Shown piece by piece: positions 9,050-16,847 of a stretch of 64,000 nucleotides of DNA (the stretch's first letter is position 1; each line of letters starts with the position of its first letter). Origin of the DNA: Methanoregula sp. Lineage in GTDB: Archaea > Halobacteriota > Methanomicrobia > Methanomicrobiales > Methanospirillaceae. Where the stretch lies: positions 165,804-229,803 of the forward strand of contig JBAZQB010000006.1 in NCBI GenBank assembly GCA_041645435.1. Direction: 5' to 3'. Position numbers and translations under genes: made by a program. The notes beneath the pieces are model-generated. The model worked only from the letters and a program-made list of their open reading frames with translations, made no database searches and was not told the DNA's origin.

Positions 9050-10435
9050 TCAGTGGAGCAGATCCTGGAGTGCGTCAATACGCTCGCGCAGGCTCTTTTC
9101 CCGTTCGGCAAAATCGGTAATATCGGATATGGTGATGTAGAAGCTGGTGATAGCTTCGTGTTTTGCAGCGGTAATTTTTCCATGGAGGTAGCGGTAATTG
9201 CCATCTTTTCTCTGCACCCAGATCTTGAATTCCCCCGGGGCAGGTGAGTCTGGCCGGACATTTCTGAAGATCTCCTCAATCCGATCCTTATCGGTAACCG
9301 GGACAATCCCGGAATCAAATACTGCCTGCATGTCATCGGTCAGGAGAGTTCCGTGAAGGCCCATCTCGGCCATCTCCTCAGCGGAATAACCGGTGATCTC
9401 CTTAATGCGGCGGTTCGAGAACACAATTTTATCATTCTCTAAAATGATGAGGCCGTCCTGGATGTTATCAGCCATCATCCTGAAACGCTGTTCGCTCTCA
9501 CTCACCCTCGCCTCCTGATTTTTTAACTTTGTGATATCGGTAAAGATGATGAAATTATAGTAAGTATCATCGTGTTTTGCTCCGCTGATCCGGGCGTAGA
9601 CAAATCTCCGCTCCCCATCTTTCCGGATTATCCACATCCGGAGATCACCGGGTTTTTCAGGATGGGCTTCTATATCCCGTATCTGTTGCGTTGCGTCCTC
9701 GAACGACTCCGGGGCGATGATTGCAAGAGGCCCCATGGCCTTCATCTCCCCAAAGGAATACCCGGTGATTTCAGCAATCCGGTTATTGGCATATATCGTT
9801 TTCTCACCTTCCACGATGATGAGACCATCCTGGATATTATCCGCCATCATCCGGAACCGCTCCTCACTTTCACGAATTTCCCGGTCAGCAAGAATGCGCT
9901 CAGTAATATCTTCAAGAATCAGCGTGATCCCCTTTCTCCCGTCTTCAAAAACCGTGGGAACACATTTCTGGTGGAAGATTCTCTCCCCCTTATCTTTGAT
10001 GGTGAACGTGACCGTGGTCTCCCGATCTCCCATGTCGGCGGTAATTGTATCGAGAAGCTCACGGACATCCACCCTGGGTGACTGCAGGAAGGAAATATTT
10101 TTTCCAAGCGTGTCTTCACGCGAGAGCTGCAGGAGTTTTAGAAAATTGTCATTGATGTCAGTGATCCGGGTCTCGTTGTCCAGTACCATGATGAGTTCTT
10201 TGGAATAACTGAGCATGGCCGATAGCGGGACCCTCTGGGAGATCGTATAGACTTTAGCCATACCATAGGCCCGCATGTCAACCTGACCGGAGATCAGCAG
10301 GATATCGAGATATCTCCCAACCGTGTTCTTGTTTTTCTTCAATGCTTTTGAGATGTCGGTTACACTCATCCCATTGGAATTTTTTTTAAGAAGATCCTTG
10401 ATGGCGATGAGTTCCTGCTGGTAATCCTGCATCAT
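9050..10435 (-). CDS. HTH-PAS-PAS-PAS regulatory protein without a kinase domain
   Basis: A 461-residue cytosolic protein. Residues about 1-60 form a winged-helix-like DNA-binding domain (MSVTDISKALKKNKNTVGRY). Three PAS domains follow at about 70-185, 190-305 and 310-440. The second and third are recent duplicates, sharing ERFRMMADNIQDGLII almost exactly. There is no histidine kinase or other output domain, so the simplest reading is a one-component regulator that couples PAS sensing to DNA binding. It sits between two promoters that share a 29-bp element, and its own TATA box (AATTATAAAT, 10485-10494) adjoins one copy, suggesting autoregulation as well. Signal unknown. Confidence 0.85.
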   Translation of the reverse strand: MMQDYQQELIAIKDLLKKNSNGMSVTDISKALKKNKNTVGRYLDILLISGQVDMRAYGMAKVYTISQRVPLSAMLSYSKELIMVLDNETRITDINDNFLKLLQLSREDTLGKNISFLQSPRVDVRELLDTITADMGDRETTVTFTIKDKGERIFHQKCVPTVFEDGRKGITLILEDITERILADREIRESEERFRMMADNIQDGLIIVEGEKTIYANNRIAEITGYSFGEMKAMGPLAIIAPESFEDATQQIRDIEAHPEKPGDLRMWIIRKDGERRFVYARISGAKHDDTYYNFIIFTDITKLKNQEARVSESEQRFRMMADNIQDGLIILENDKIVFSNRRIKEITGYSAEEMAEMGLHGTLLTDDMQAVFDSGIVPVTDKDRIEEIFRNVRPDSPAPGEFKIWVQRKDGNYRYLHGKITAAKHEAITSFYITISDITDFAEREKSLRERIDALQDLLH

Positions 10436-10484
10436 AGTGTTTCAGACCGCGAATCCTGCGTTGATGATCAGTATGAGCATGGAG

Positions 10485-10494
10485 ATTTATAATT
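10485..10494 (-). promoter_or_regulatory. TATA box of the PAS-HTH regulator
   Basis: On the minus strand this reads AATTATAAAT, about 50 bp before the regulator's ATG at 10435. Transcription would start near 10460. It directly adjoins the shared 29-bp element at 10497-10525, so a protein bound there could affect both divergent promoters. Confidence 0.55.
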
Positions 10495-10496
10495 GT

Positions 10497-10525
10497 TATG
10501 AATCACCAAATTGTATAGTCAATAA
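10497..10525 (+). promoter_or_regulatory. Shared 29-bp promoter element, copy 2
   Basis: This plus-strand copy is oriented towards the TM-helix gene at 10631 and differs from the copy at 8942-8970 at only four positions (4, 8, 14 and 15 of 29). It lies just upstream of the TATA box at 10534-10543, the normal place for an archaeal activator. The same orientation relative to both target genes argues against chance. Confidence 0.65.
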
Positions 10526-10533
10526 CAGTATAA

Positions 10534-10543
10534 TTTAAATATA
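10534..10543 (+). promoter_or_regulatory. TATA box for the gene at 10631
   Basis: The sequence TTTAAATATA, followed by an A-rich run, would place the transcription start near 10566-10570 and give a leader of about 60 nt before the GGTGA ribosome-binding site at 10618-10622. Confidence 0.55.
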
Positions 10544-10630
10544 AAAAAATAAAACACTACTGTGCAGGGCAGCGGATACAAATGGCAGCTCTCGTGCAGA
10601 AACACACAATGAAAACTGGTGATGTACACT

Positions 10631-11302
10631 ATGGTAACTGAATCATTCAACATTATTTCCCGTGGACTGGACAATACGATGGCGGTGCTTCCCGCAATTC
10701 TCGGTGCACTGATCGTTCTTCTTATCGGATGGATTGTCGGACGACTGCTGGGTAAGGCAGTTCATATCCTTTTAGACAAAGCGACTGCTGCCCCGGCTAT
10801 AGGTGACTCCGATCTCGGCAAATCGGTCACGAGATCCGGTATAACCATCGGATATCTTGGTGATATTGCTGTCCGCTGCATTGTTTACCTGATAGCAATT
10901 TTTGCGGCCGTCGATATCCTCAATCTGGAGTATCTCAGCCGGTTTATGACAAAGGTCGTTGAGTATATCCCTCACGCGATTGCCTTTGTCATCATTCTCG
11001 TGGTAGGTATCATTCTGACAGACTACTTTATCGACATGTTCCAGTTGTACTCCCGGAGTTCGAAGATTGAGCTGCTCAACCCGGTGCTGGTCCTGCTCCG
11101 TCTCTTCCTGTATTTTATTGTCGTGACGCTCGCACTCTCCCAGCTTATGTTGGATCTGACGATCATCTACACGATTATCACGCCGATTGCATGGGGACTT
11201 GGTCTCGGTCTCGGAGCCTCAATTGCAATTGTTGTCTGGTTCGGCATGAAGAACCGGAGCGAGGAGATCATGAACAAATTCATGGAGGTGATATCAAAAT
11301 AG
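10631..11302 (+). CDS. TM-helix (PF05552-like) channel family membrane protein
   Basis: A 223-residue membrane protein with about five TMs, the first at residues about 17-40 (LPAILGALIVLLIGWIVGRLLG), characteristic of the conserved TM-helix family related to small mechanosensitive channels. It lacks the MscS beta domain. I chose the ATG at 10631 because GGTGA lies 8 nt upstream; a GTG at 10619 and an ATG at 10622 are also in frame. Its promoter shares a 29-bp element with the HAE3 exporter operon, so the two may respond to the same envelope or osmotic signal. A channel role is inferred from the family, not shown. Confidence 0.75.
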   Translation: MVTESFNIISRGLDNTMAVLPAILGALIVLLIGWIVGRLLGKAVHILLDKATAAPAIGDSDLGKSVTRSGITIGYLGDIAVRCIVYLIAIFAAVDILNLEYLSRFMTKVVEYIPHAIAFVIILVVGIILTDYFIDMFQLYSRSSKIELLNPVLVLLRLFLYFIVVTLALSQLMLDLTIIYTIITPIAWGLGLGLGASIAIVVWFGMKNRSEEIMNKFMEVISK

Positions 11303-11315
11303 GCATTTACCCATG

Positions 11316-11401
11316 TTCAATTGAATGGCGATGAAACATGGCAATCAGTAATCCAAGAGATGGCAGCGCTTATGGCCAATCCCTCTCTCCCGCCATCTCC
11401 C
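11316..11401. repeat. 86-bp intergenic repeat, copy 1
   Basis: The stretch from TTCAATTGAATGG to GCCATCTCCC aligns along its whole length with 12273-12358. Identity is strongest over GATGAAAC, GTAATCCAAG-GATGG and CCTCTCTC. GAGATGGC and GCCATCTC can pair to close a hairpin, so it may act as a 3'-end processing or termination element of the gene at 10631. Confidence 0.55.
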
Positions 11402-11549
11402 CTTTTTGGGGCAGGTATAAAATCACACCCGATCCGGGTGGATATCATCACACCGGAAGAAACCCGTCCGTAATGAGACGACCTCACGATTGGCCAACCT
11501 GTCAGGAGTAGAGGCTCACGAATTAAAAAGTGACATTGGAGACAGTATC

Positions 11550-12263
11550 ATGAAAAAAACCTGCGCGCAGCTCATAATTCTTGTTGTGGTTGCGTTCATT
11601 TTATTACCCGTTTGCGTTAATGGCCAGAATGTAACGAATTCTACCGTCATTCCTACAAATACGAAAACAACCCTGGAACCTCTGGTGACAACGCAGGTCC
11701 CCGCTGAAAAGACAACAACAATTCCGGTTACCAACACAACGCTGGTGCTATCGACAAACACCACTCCGCAGCCGGGTACTACTGCGGAGATGATATCCGT
11801 GAAGACAGCGATGACGTCTGTTCCCGCGGTATCTCCGGCTACACAGATGTCTACCGGTAATGTTTCGGTTGCATCATCTCCGCTTGGCGCCAGCATTCTC
11901 ATTGACGGGGTGTACTATGGGACTACTCTGGGAAACTTTACCGGCATTCCCGCGGGAAACCATATAATGAGACTTACCCTGAGCGGGTACTATGATTACG
12001 AGGGCACCATCTATATCGTTCCCGGGCAGGTCACGCATGTGTTCGGAACACTCCCCCCTTTGAATGGAGCCGTTTCGCAGCCGGTAACCTTAGCCCCGGT
12101 AATCACAATCATTCCCGCTGCAACCACACAGCCCACGCAAACCGCATCGGGAGGAGCATTCGAGAGCCCGACGGTAGTTGCAGCGGTGATTGGGGTTATT
12201 ACTGCCTGCATAGGTGCTGGCGTAACGCTCTTCACACACATCTCGAAAGTGAAAAAGGAATAA
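11550..12263 (+). CDS. PEGA-domain surface protein with Thr-rich stalk
   Basis: A 237-residue exported protein. I start it at the ATG at 11550, preceded by GGAGA, which gives a clean signal peptide (CAQLIILVVVAFILLPVCVNG). A Thr/Ser/Pro-rich stretch at about 25-105 looks like a glycosylated stalk. A PEGA domain follows at about 110-180 (NVSVASSPLGASILIDGVYY, GIPAGNHIMRLTLSGYYDYE). A second Thr/Pro-rich stretch leads to a C-terminal TM (VVAAVIGVITACIGAGVTLF). It is probably anchored at the cell surface. Both sides of the gene carry copies of an 86-bp repeat. Ligand or partner unknown. Confidence 0.8.
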   Translation: MKKTCAQLIILVVVAFILLPVCVNGQNVTNSTVIPTNTKTTLEPLVTTQVPAEKTTTIPVTNTTLVLSTNTTPQPGTTAEMISVKTAMTSVPAVSPATQMSTGNVSVASSPLGASILIDGVYYGTTLGNFTGIPAGNHIMRLTLSGYYDYEGTIYIVPGQVTHVFGTLPPLNGAVSQPVTLAPVITIIPAATTQPTQTASGGAFESPTVVAAVIGVITACIGAGVTLFTHISKVKKE

Positions 12264-12272
12264 AATCCCCTT

Positions 12273-12358
12273 TTCAAAGTGAAGTAAGATGAAACCAGAC
12301 AACTCGTAATCCAAGGGATGGGAGCACAATGGTTGAAACCTCTCTCTAATCATATCCC
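12273..12358. repeat. 86-bp intergenic repeat, copy 2
   Basis: This is the second copy of the element at 11316-11401, placed directly after the PEGA gene. It shares TTCAA, GATGAAAC, GTAATCCAAG and CCTCTCTC in the same order and spacing. It lies at the 3' end of a gene as copy 1 does. Confidence 0.55.
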
Positions 12359-12485
12359 ATTTAGCGGAAGATATCTTGAAAATGTATTTACAATCACCCC
12401 GGATCTGTCAGAAATATCCCTGTCTGTTCCGTTATGAGCTGTCAGACAAATTAAAAAAATGATATTAATGTATGGAGAAACACGT

Positions 12486-12725
12486 ATGGCCCCTGATATT
12501 ATGATGAAAGGATTAGTTGCATCGTACTTAGCATCCCCCCCGGGAATGGACATGATTCATAGCTATATCTCCTCGGCAGGAGGACAGGCATCGATCAGGG
12601 AATACCTTGCTACCTCCCGGGGAAAGCAGACAGCGCTTGCAATTCTTCCCCTGGTGCTGGATGTAGTTGATCTTCCTGGAGAGGTCAGGAATTCAGTAAT
12701 GGAAAATCTTGGAAAGAAAGACTGA
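12486..12725 (+). CDS. Small hypothetical protein
   Basis: A 79-residue protein with no family that I recognise. The start at 12486 (MAPDIMMKGLVASYL) is preferred because GGAGA lies 7 nt upstream; an ATG at 12459 would add nine residues. The protein is mildly hydrophobic in its second half (TALAILPLVLDVVDLPGEV) but has no clear TM helix. It stands alone, convergent with the RPA-associated gene. Confidence 0.65.
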   Translation: MAPDIMMKGLVASYLASPPGMDMIHSYISSAGGQASIREYLATSRGKQTALAILPLVLDVVDLPGEVRNSVMENLGKKD

Positions 12726-12775
12726 AATTCTTATTTCTGACATTTTTAAAAACTCGCTGACCGTGTAAAAAAGAA

Positions 12776-13378
12776 TTAGATCTTGATCTGGGCCAGCGCA
12801 TCGTACGCGATCTTCCGGAAGGTCACCGGATCCATCGTGGGATACTGCTCCTTTGCCTTTACAACATCCGGTGCAGTACCCGCGGCGAAAGCCTCGATCC
12901 GGTCCAGCGTGCGTTCCGCCGTGTCGAGCACCCAGAGATCCCGGGTCTCCTTGTCCACGACATTGATCGACTCCACCCTGACCGAGACCATGGGTGCGCT
13001 GGCCTCGTCCTTCTTATACAGGCTCGGCTTGCCGATGACTGCAACAAAGGCCGGGGTCTCGATCTTTGCCAGCTGCTGCATGGCCTCGGGCTGGTAGCTG
13101 CCGGCCATGATAAAGAAGGTCCCGGTCGGGTCTACGACTCTCCCGCGGTAGAAAATATTCTGGTCGCCCTGCCGCTGCTTCTCGGTCAGCGTGCCGACAA
13201 TGAAGATCCGGTTGCATCGCTCCCCGGTCGGGAGCAGGACAAACGTCGGGCTCTTCTCGTCCTCGCCATCCTTGAACTGGTACCGGCACTCCCGCAGCTC
13301 GCTGGCAAAAACCCGTCGTGCCGGTTCGCGCTCGAATGAGCCCTCTTTTCTTCCCATCTCGCGTGCGGGCGTGCTCAT
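12776..13378 (-). CDS. RPA-associated protein (archaeal RPAP, COG3390-like)
   Basis: A 200-residue OB-fold protein of the archaeal RPA-associated family. The OB region is visible at about 50-130 (FIVGTLTEKQRQGDQNIFYR, VDPTGTFFIMAGSYQPEAM). It is encoded directly after the large RPA subunit with a four-base ATGA overlap, and such proteins are known to bind RPA in archaea. It probably supports single-stranded DNA binding during replication and repair. Confidence 0.85.
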   Translation of the reverse strand: MSTPAREMGRKEGSFEREPARRVFASELRECRYQFKDGEDEKSPTFVLLPTGERCNRIFIVGTLTEKQRQGDQNIFYRGRVVDPTGTFFIMAGSYQPEAMQQLAKIETPAFVAVIGKPSLYKKDEASAPMVSVRVESINVVDKETRDLWVLDTAERTLDRIEAFAAGTAPDVVKAKEQYPTMDPVTFRKIAYDALAQIKI

Positions 13379-14631
13379 GATGCACCCCCGGCCCGGTTGA
13401 GAAGCGCAGCATGTTTTCCGGTCTCAAACGTTACCGGCTCGCATTTGTTGACGAGCACGCGGTTCTCGATCTCGCGCCCGTGGCAGGTGATATAGCGGCC
13501 AAGGACCTTGTCCCGCATCTGGAGGAAGACTTCGTCCATTCCCAGCGGGTTGTTCTCGGCGATCTCCTTTGCCGCGTCGAGTGATATACCGGTGAGCGAC
13601 TCCACGACATCGCGCTGGAGCAGGATGCTGTGCGTCTTCTCGCCATTGTCCAGCCATCCCTTGATCCGCAGATCATAGGTGAACTTCGGCTGGATCTCGT
13701 GCACGGGGCAGTAGTTCTGGCGCGAGAGGGCACGGTTGCATCCCTCTACCGGGCAGCGCTTGATAATACCGGAACCGGGTGCGACATGAACGATAGCACC
13801 GCTGACTGCCGCTTCCCCCCCGCTCACCGCAATATCGCCTTCCTCCTGCATGATCATCGCCGTATTGAGGTTCAGCGAGAGCCGGCCATTGTACTCGTCC
13901 ACCTGTGCATAAAAGATATTATACACCGAACCCGGTGTCAGGCTCTCCTTGCCCGGCTCTTTCCAGATCACGAACTTGATCGTGCCGGTTTCGTCACCTA
14001 AAAGGCCGGACTGGAGCATCCGTTCATGTGAGGCGTCCCATTCCTGGACCACCTTTGCCCGGATACTGCCGATACCCGGGTGCAGTTCGCTGATCGGGAC
14101 CGTCGTGGGCATGAGTGCCCGATCCTCTTCGATATCCTTGATCGTGGTGCCGGAATGAATCTTCAGGCTCGCGATACCCTTGAATTCATCCACTACCGCG
14201 GACTCGATCCGGTACCAGGAGCCCAGTGCCATGGCCGGTGCGTTTGCCTTTGCCCAGGCAACAAAACGGATGGCGCCGGAATCATCGGCAATAACGCCGC
14301 CCTGCGCAATCGCGGGTGATGCGGGAGCTGCGAGTGCCACGATCTTGCCTTCGATCGTAACCCACTCGCCGGGTGCCGCATCTGCGATCTTCTTCTCTGC
14401 TGTCCCACCGCTGCCTGCGCCGCCACTGCCAGCGCTGCCGCCGGCCCCCGTCGCGGGGATATTGAACTCCTTGTTGAGTTCATTGGTCACGCTGCGCTCT
14501 GCTTCTGACGGCTGGACGCCGAACTCCTCGATTAGTCTGCGGAGTTTGCCTTCAATCTTTTTGGGATCAACGGTCTGTCCGCTTTTTAAGAACTTACGGG
14601 AGATTCTGTCTGCTGCTTCGGAAAAATCCAT
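13375..14631 (-). CDS. Replication protein A (single-stranded DNA-binding, large subunit)
   Basis: A 418-residue archaeal RPA. After a helical N-terminus (residues 1-65) and a Gly/Ser-rich linker (about 70-90), OB folds follow at about 95-170 and 180-270. A C-terminal zinc-binding OB fold contains CPVEGCNRALSRQNYCPVHE near residue 290. I start at 14631 (MDFSEAADRISRKF), with GGAG about 10 nt upstream; the eight codons before it look like leader. It forms an operon with the RPA-associated protein and coats ssDNA in replication and repair. Confidence 0.92.
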   Translation of the reverse strand: MDFSEAADRISRKFLKSGQTVDPKKIEGKLRRLIEEFGVQPSEAERSVTNELNKEFNIPATGAGGSAGSGGAGSGGTAEKKIADAAPGEWVTIEGKIVALAAPASPAIAQGGVIADDSGAIRFVAWAKANAPAMALGSWYRIESAVVDEFKGIASLKIHSGTTIKDIEEDRALMPTTVPISELHPGIGSIRAKVVQEWDASHERMLQSGLLGDETGTIKFVIWKEPGKESLTPGSVYNIFYAQVDEYNGRLSLNLNTAMIMQEEGDIAVSGGEAAVSGAIVHVAPGSGIIKRCPVEGCNRALSRQNYCPVHEIQPKFTYDLRIKGWLDNGEKTHSILLQRDVVESLTGISLDAAKEIAENNPLGMDEVFLQMRDKVLGRYITCHGREIENRVLVNKCEPVTFETGKHAALLNRAGGAS

Positions 14632-14710
14632 CTTCGTACATCTCCACTTAAGCATCGGATCTTATCATGTCTATATATTGCGAAGTGTGTGGTGCGAAAG
14701 TGATACTACT

Positions 14711-14724
14711 ATAATTGCAATTAT
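14711..14724. promoter_or_regulatory. Perfect 14-bp palindrome over the RPA promoter
   Basis: ATAATTGCAATTAT is a perfect inverted repeat. On the minus strand it overlaps a TATA-like TTTATAATTG about 85 bp before the RPA start. A repressor or a self-regulatory site is possible; the palindrome is all that the sequence shows. Confidence 0.4.
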
Positions 14725-14782
14725 AAAGTGGAGATGGATTTTACCATTTACTTACTCTTGGATGCTTCCATTTCCTTGGGTT

Positions 14783-14950
14783 TCACAATACGCTGCCAGA
14801 ACCACCGTTTTTCAAATCTTCCAAACTCTCATAATATTTACAAAAAATGTGTTTTCTGAAATGTTTGCATGAACTTACATCAGACCATGCACGGTTCCCA
14901 TCAGAAAAAATACATTCATCGTGAATGTCTGTAAAAGCACAGGTTTTCAT
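14783..14950 (-). CDS. Possible small Cys-containing protein or gene remnant
   Basis: A 55-codon frame with an ATG preceded by GAGGA at good spacing. It reads MKTCAFTDIHDECIFSDGNR, then a His/Lys/Cys-rich segment with KYYESLEDLKN. Cysteines at 4, 13, 28 and 37 could bind metal. One base out of frame, the DNA downstream continues as KRWFWQRIVKPKEMEASKSK and stop, which reads like a better C-terminus. This may therefore be a frameshifted remnant. The rest of 14656-15288 holds AT-rich DNA and a weak 63-codon frame at 15049-15240 that I do not accept. Confidence 0.35.
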   Translation of the reverse strand: MKTCAFTDIHDECIFSDGNRAWSDVSSCKHFRKHIFCKYYESLEDLKNGGSGSVL

Positions 14951-15288
14951 TATCGTTTCCTCGTCTTTGGCATAACCGGCATACTCACTAAATTGCCTTT
15001 ATTCATTGCTTTAAAAATCTCCTCTTTCGGTAAATAGGCAAATGTCTTTCACTTCTTGTGGCGCGGGCCATTCATAAATGTATTGTAATTTGTACCGGAA
15101 TTCTGGTCGTTTCGGAATGGTGGAACTAAAGGGAGTATCGGAACAATCGGGATATGCGAAGTTATAGGTTGCTGTATGTTCGAGAGTATGAAGTTACCGG
15201 TACTCGAACCACAGGGATACCCGGTGTCGATGTATAACATTCGCCGTAATGGTCAGGTTTATGTGACCACAGACAGACTATCTGAGAT

Positions 15289-15486
15289 ATGGCAGAAATT
15301 AATGCAGACAGCACAATCTATGATCTCTTAAAGGCAAAGCCCGAGTCCACCGAAGCGCTCTTCAAGTTCGGCATGGGCTGTGTCGGGTGTGCGATCGCCC
15401 GCGGCGAGACAATCCGCCAGGCAGCAGAGGCACACGGCATTCCGCTGCCCGAGCTCCTCAAGGCTCTCGGTATCAGCGAGAACTAA
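15289..15486 (+). CDS. DUF1858 redox-disulfide domain protein
   Basis: A 65-residue protein made of one DUF1858 domain, the hybrid-cluster-protein-associated redox disulfide family. The signature is FGMGCVGCAIARGETIRQAA, with the CxxC pair at about residues 31-34, followed by a helix ending in LLKALGI. Such proteins are small cytosolic redox or metal-handling factors in anaerobes. It is transcribed alone and convergent with the CbiZ gene. Confidence 0.85.
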   Translation: MAEINADSTIYDLLKAKPESTEALFKFGMGCVGCAIARGETIRQAAEAHGIPLPELLKALGISEN

Positions 15487-15493
15487 CTTACCC

Positions 15494-16363
15494 TCACCTT
15501 TTTTTCAGTTTAAGCTCCGGTAGCAAGGCCGAAGGAAATGTTTTCAGGTAATCGGCGATTGCCGGTTCGTGGAGAAGCGTGCATCCCGCACAGTTCCAGA
15601 CTTTATTTCCATTGGAGCCCGCAGCCCATTGCCCGAGACTCTCGTCTCCGCACGGGTAGAACGGGCAGTAACAGAAGTCGCAGTTCTGCCCGGCAAAGTG
15701 GCAGGGATAATAAGGGCAGTTGTGCGGTGTCCATTCCACCCAGTGCTCTCCCTTGAACCGGCTGAAAATAAAAAATGACGGCTGATCGTTCTTACTGTCG
15801 CAATCGTGATGCTGGACTGCATGCGGGATACCGTGGAGTATGGCGGCACGCACAGAGCGGCCGGTCCCGGTCAGCCGCCCGGCATACCGGTGCTTAACAC
15901 TCCCTTCGCAGGCCACGATCACCGCATCGGTCGGTGTGCCGCTCAGCGGGAGGCCAAGCGCGGCAAGAGCTTCTGTCTTTGCCTCGGTTGCCACCATGAT
16001 CGTTTCGAGCAGGGCCGCGTCCTCCATGCCCTCGGTGCTGGTGACAATGATGTTTATGGTCCCGGCTGTTTCGGGCGGTTCGCGCCGGATTCCCGCAGTG
16101 ATAAAGACCGTCACAAAGTCATACTGGAGCACGCAGCACTGCTGTACCGGAACCGAAGTGACCAGCCCGAAAAAGTCCGGTGCAAGCCCGGCTCCTGCCG
16201 CGACCATTGCCAGTTCCTTTTCCGGCCCGGTATGGTCCCAGCCCGCGGCAACCGTGTGGTTGAACAGGGTAAAAACCGGTCGAATACCGCCTTTGATGCC
16301 GGTACTTGCAGCGCGGAACGTCCCGCGGATAAAAAGAGTATTGGTATCAGTGTAATATCTCAT
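15494..16363 (-). CDS. cbiZ: Adenosylcobinamide amidohydrolase CbiZ fused to a Cys-rich domain
   Basis: Residues about 1-200 match CbiZ, which hydrolyses adenosylcobinamide to adenosylcobyric acid during archaeal B12 salvage; TSVPVQQCCVLQYDFVTVF and INIIVTSTEGMEDAALLETI are typical. Residues about 210-289 form a separate Cys-rich domain (CPYYPCHFAGQNCDFCYC, then CPFYPCGDE and CAGCTLLHEP) of the kind often found as its own small protein. The fusion is 289 residues against roughly 200-220 for a plain CbiZ. Its ATG overlaps the stop of the NrdD-like gene upstream by four bases, so the two are co-transcribed. Confidence 0.85.
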   Translation of the reverse strand: MRYYTDTNTLFIRGTFRAASTGIKGGIRPVFTLFNHTVAAGWDHTGPEKELAMVAAGAGLAPDFFGLVTSVPVQQCCVLQYDFVTVFITAGIRREPPETAGTINIIVTSTEGMEDAALLETIMVATEAKTEALAALGLPLSGTPTDAVIVACEGSVKHRYAGRLTGTGRSVRAAILHGIPHAVQHHDCDSKNDQPSFFIFSRFKGEHWVEWTPHNCPYYPCHFAGQNCDFCYCPFYPCGDESLGQWAAGSNGNKVWNCAGCTLLHEPAIADYLKTFPSALLPELKLKKR

Positions 16364-16737
16364 GCAACCGAATAGCGTGTCCGGTCTTTGAGTTCCTGCT
16401 GTTTGCCGGCGTTCCAGCCGGATACATCCTGCAGGTAACCGGTTACCCTGCTGATCTGGGTGACGTCATGGGATCCGCACTCCGGGCAGACAGCCTTGCC
16501 GCACAAGGGGCAGTATTCGATTCCCGACATGATCTCGTGGGAGCAGTGACAGTGGTCAAGCGGGCACATGATCTCAAGATGTGTCTCATTACAATTCGGG
16601 CACGGGCTTTCCTCAACGATGAGATGGCAGGTGTGGCACTTGTATTTGCGTTCCTTTTCCGGAATCTCGTTCACACTCTTGTATTTCTGTGCCAGTTTCC
16701 GTTGTTCTGCCGACCAATCCATACTATAACATGGCAC
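16360..16737 (-). CDS. Stand-alone NrdD C-terminal-like zinc/glycyl-radical domain protein
   Basis: A 125-residue protein rich in CxxC pairs (CHTC, CPNC, CPLCGKAVCPEC). Its last 45 residues match the tail of anaerobic ribonucleotide reductase NrdD: a zinc site, then RVTGYLQDVSGWNAGKQQEL. In NrdD the Gly of this RVxGYL motif carries the radical. No reductase core is present. It may be a spare radical domain, a zinc-binding regulator, or a relic. A TATA-like TAAATATTTATTAA near 16750-16762 implies almost no leader; an alternative start is the ATG at 16722 (MDWSAEQRK). Confidence 0.7.
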   Translation of the reverse strand: MPCYSMDWSAEQRKLAQKYKSVNEIPEKERKYKCHTCHLIVEESPCPNCNETHLEIMCPLDHCHCSHEIMSGIEYCPLCGKAVCPECGSHDVTQISRVTGYLQDVSGWNAGKQQELKDRTRYSVA

Positions 16738-16847
16738 AGGTCGTTAATAAATATTTAGACGCTGCAGGTTGCTGGGTCTGCGATTTCCTTAATAAAGAGG
16801 TGCGCATATGCGGATCAGACTTTAAATACAGGTTTAATGGTGTTGAT

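Noticed and set aside
15049..15240. 63-codon minus-strand frame MLYIDTGYPCGSST...
   Set aside because: It has no ribosome-binding site, unusual composition and overlaps the promoter of the DUF1858 gene.
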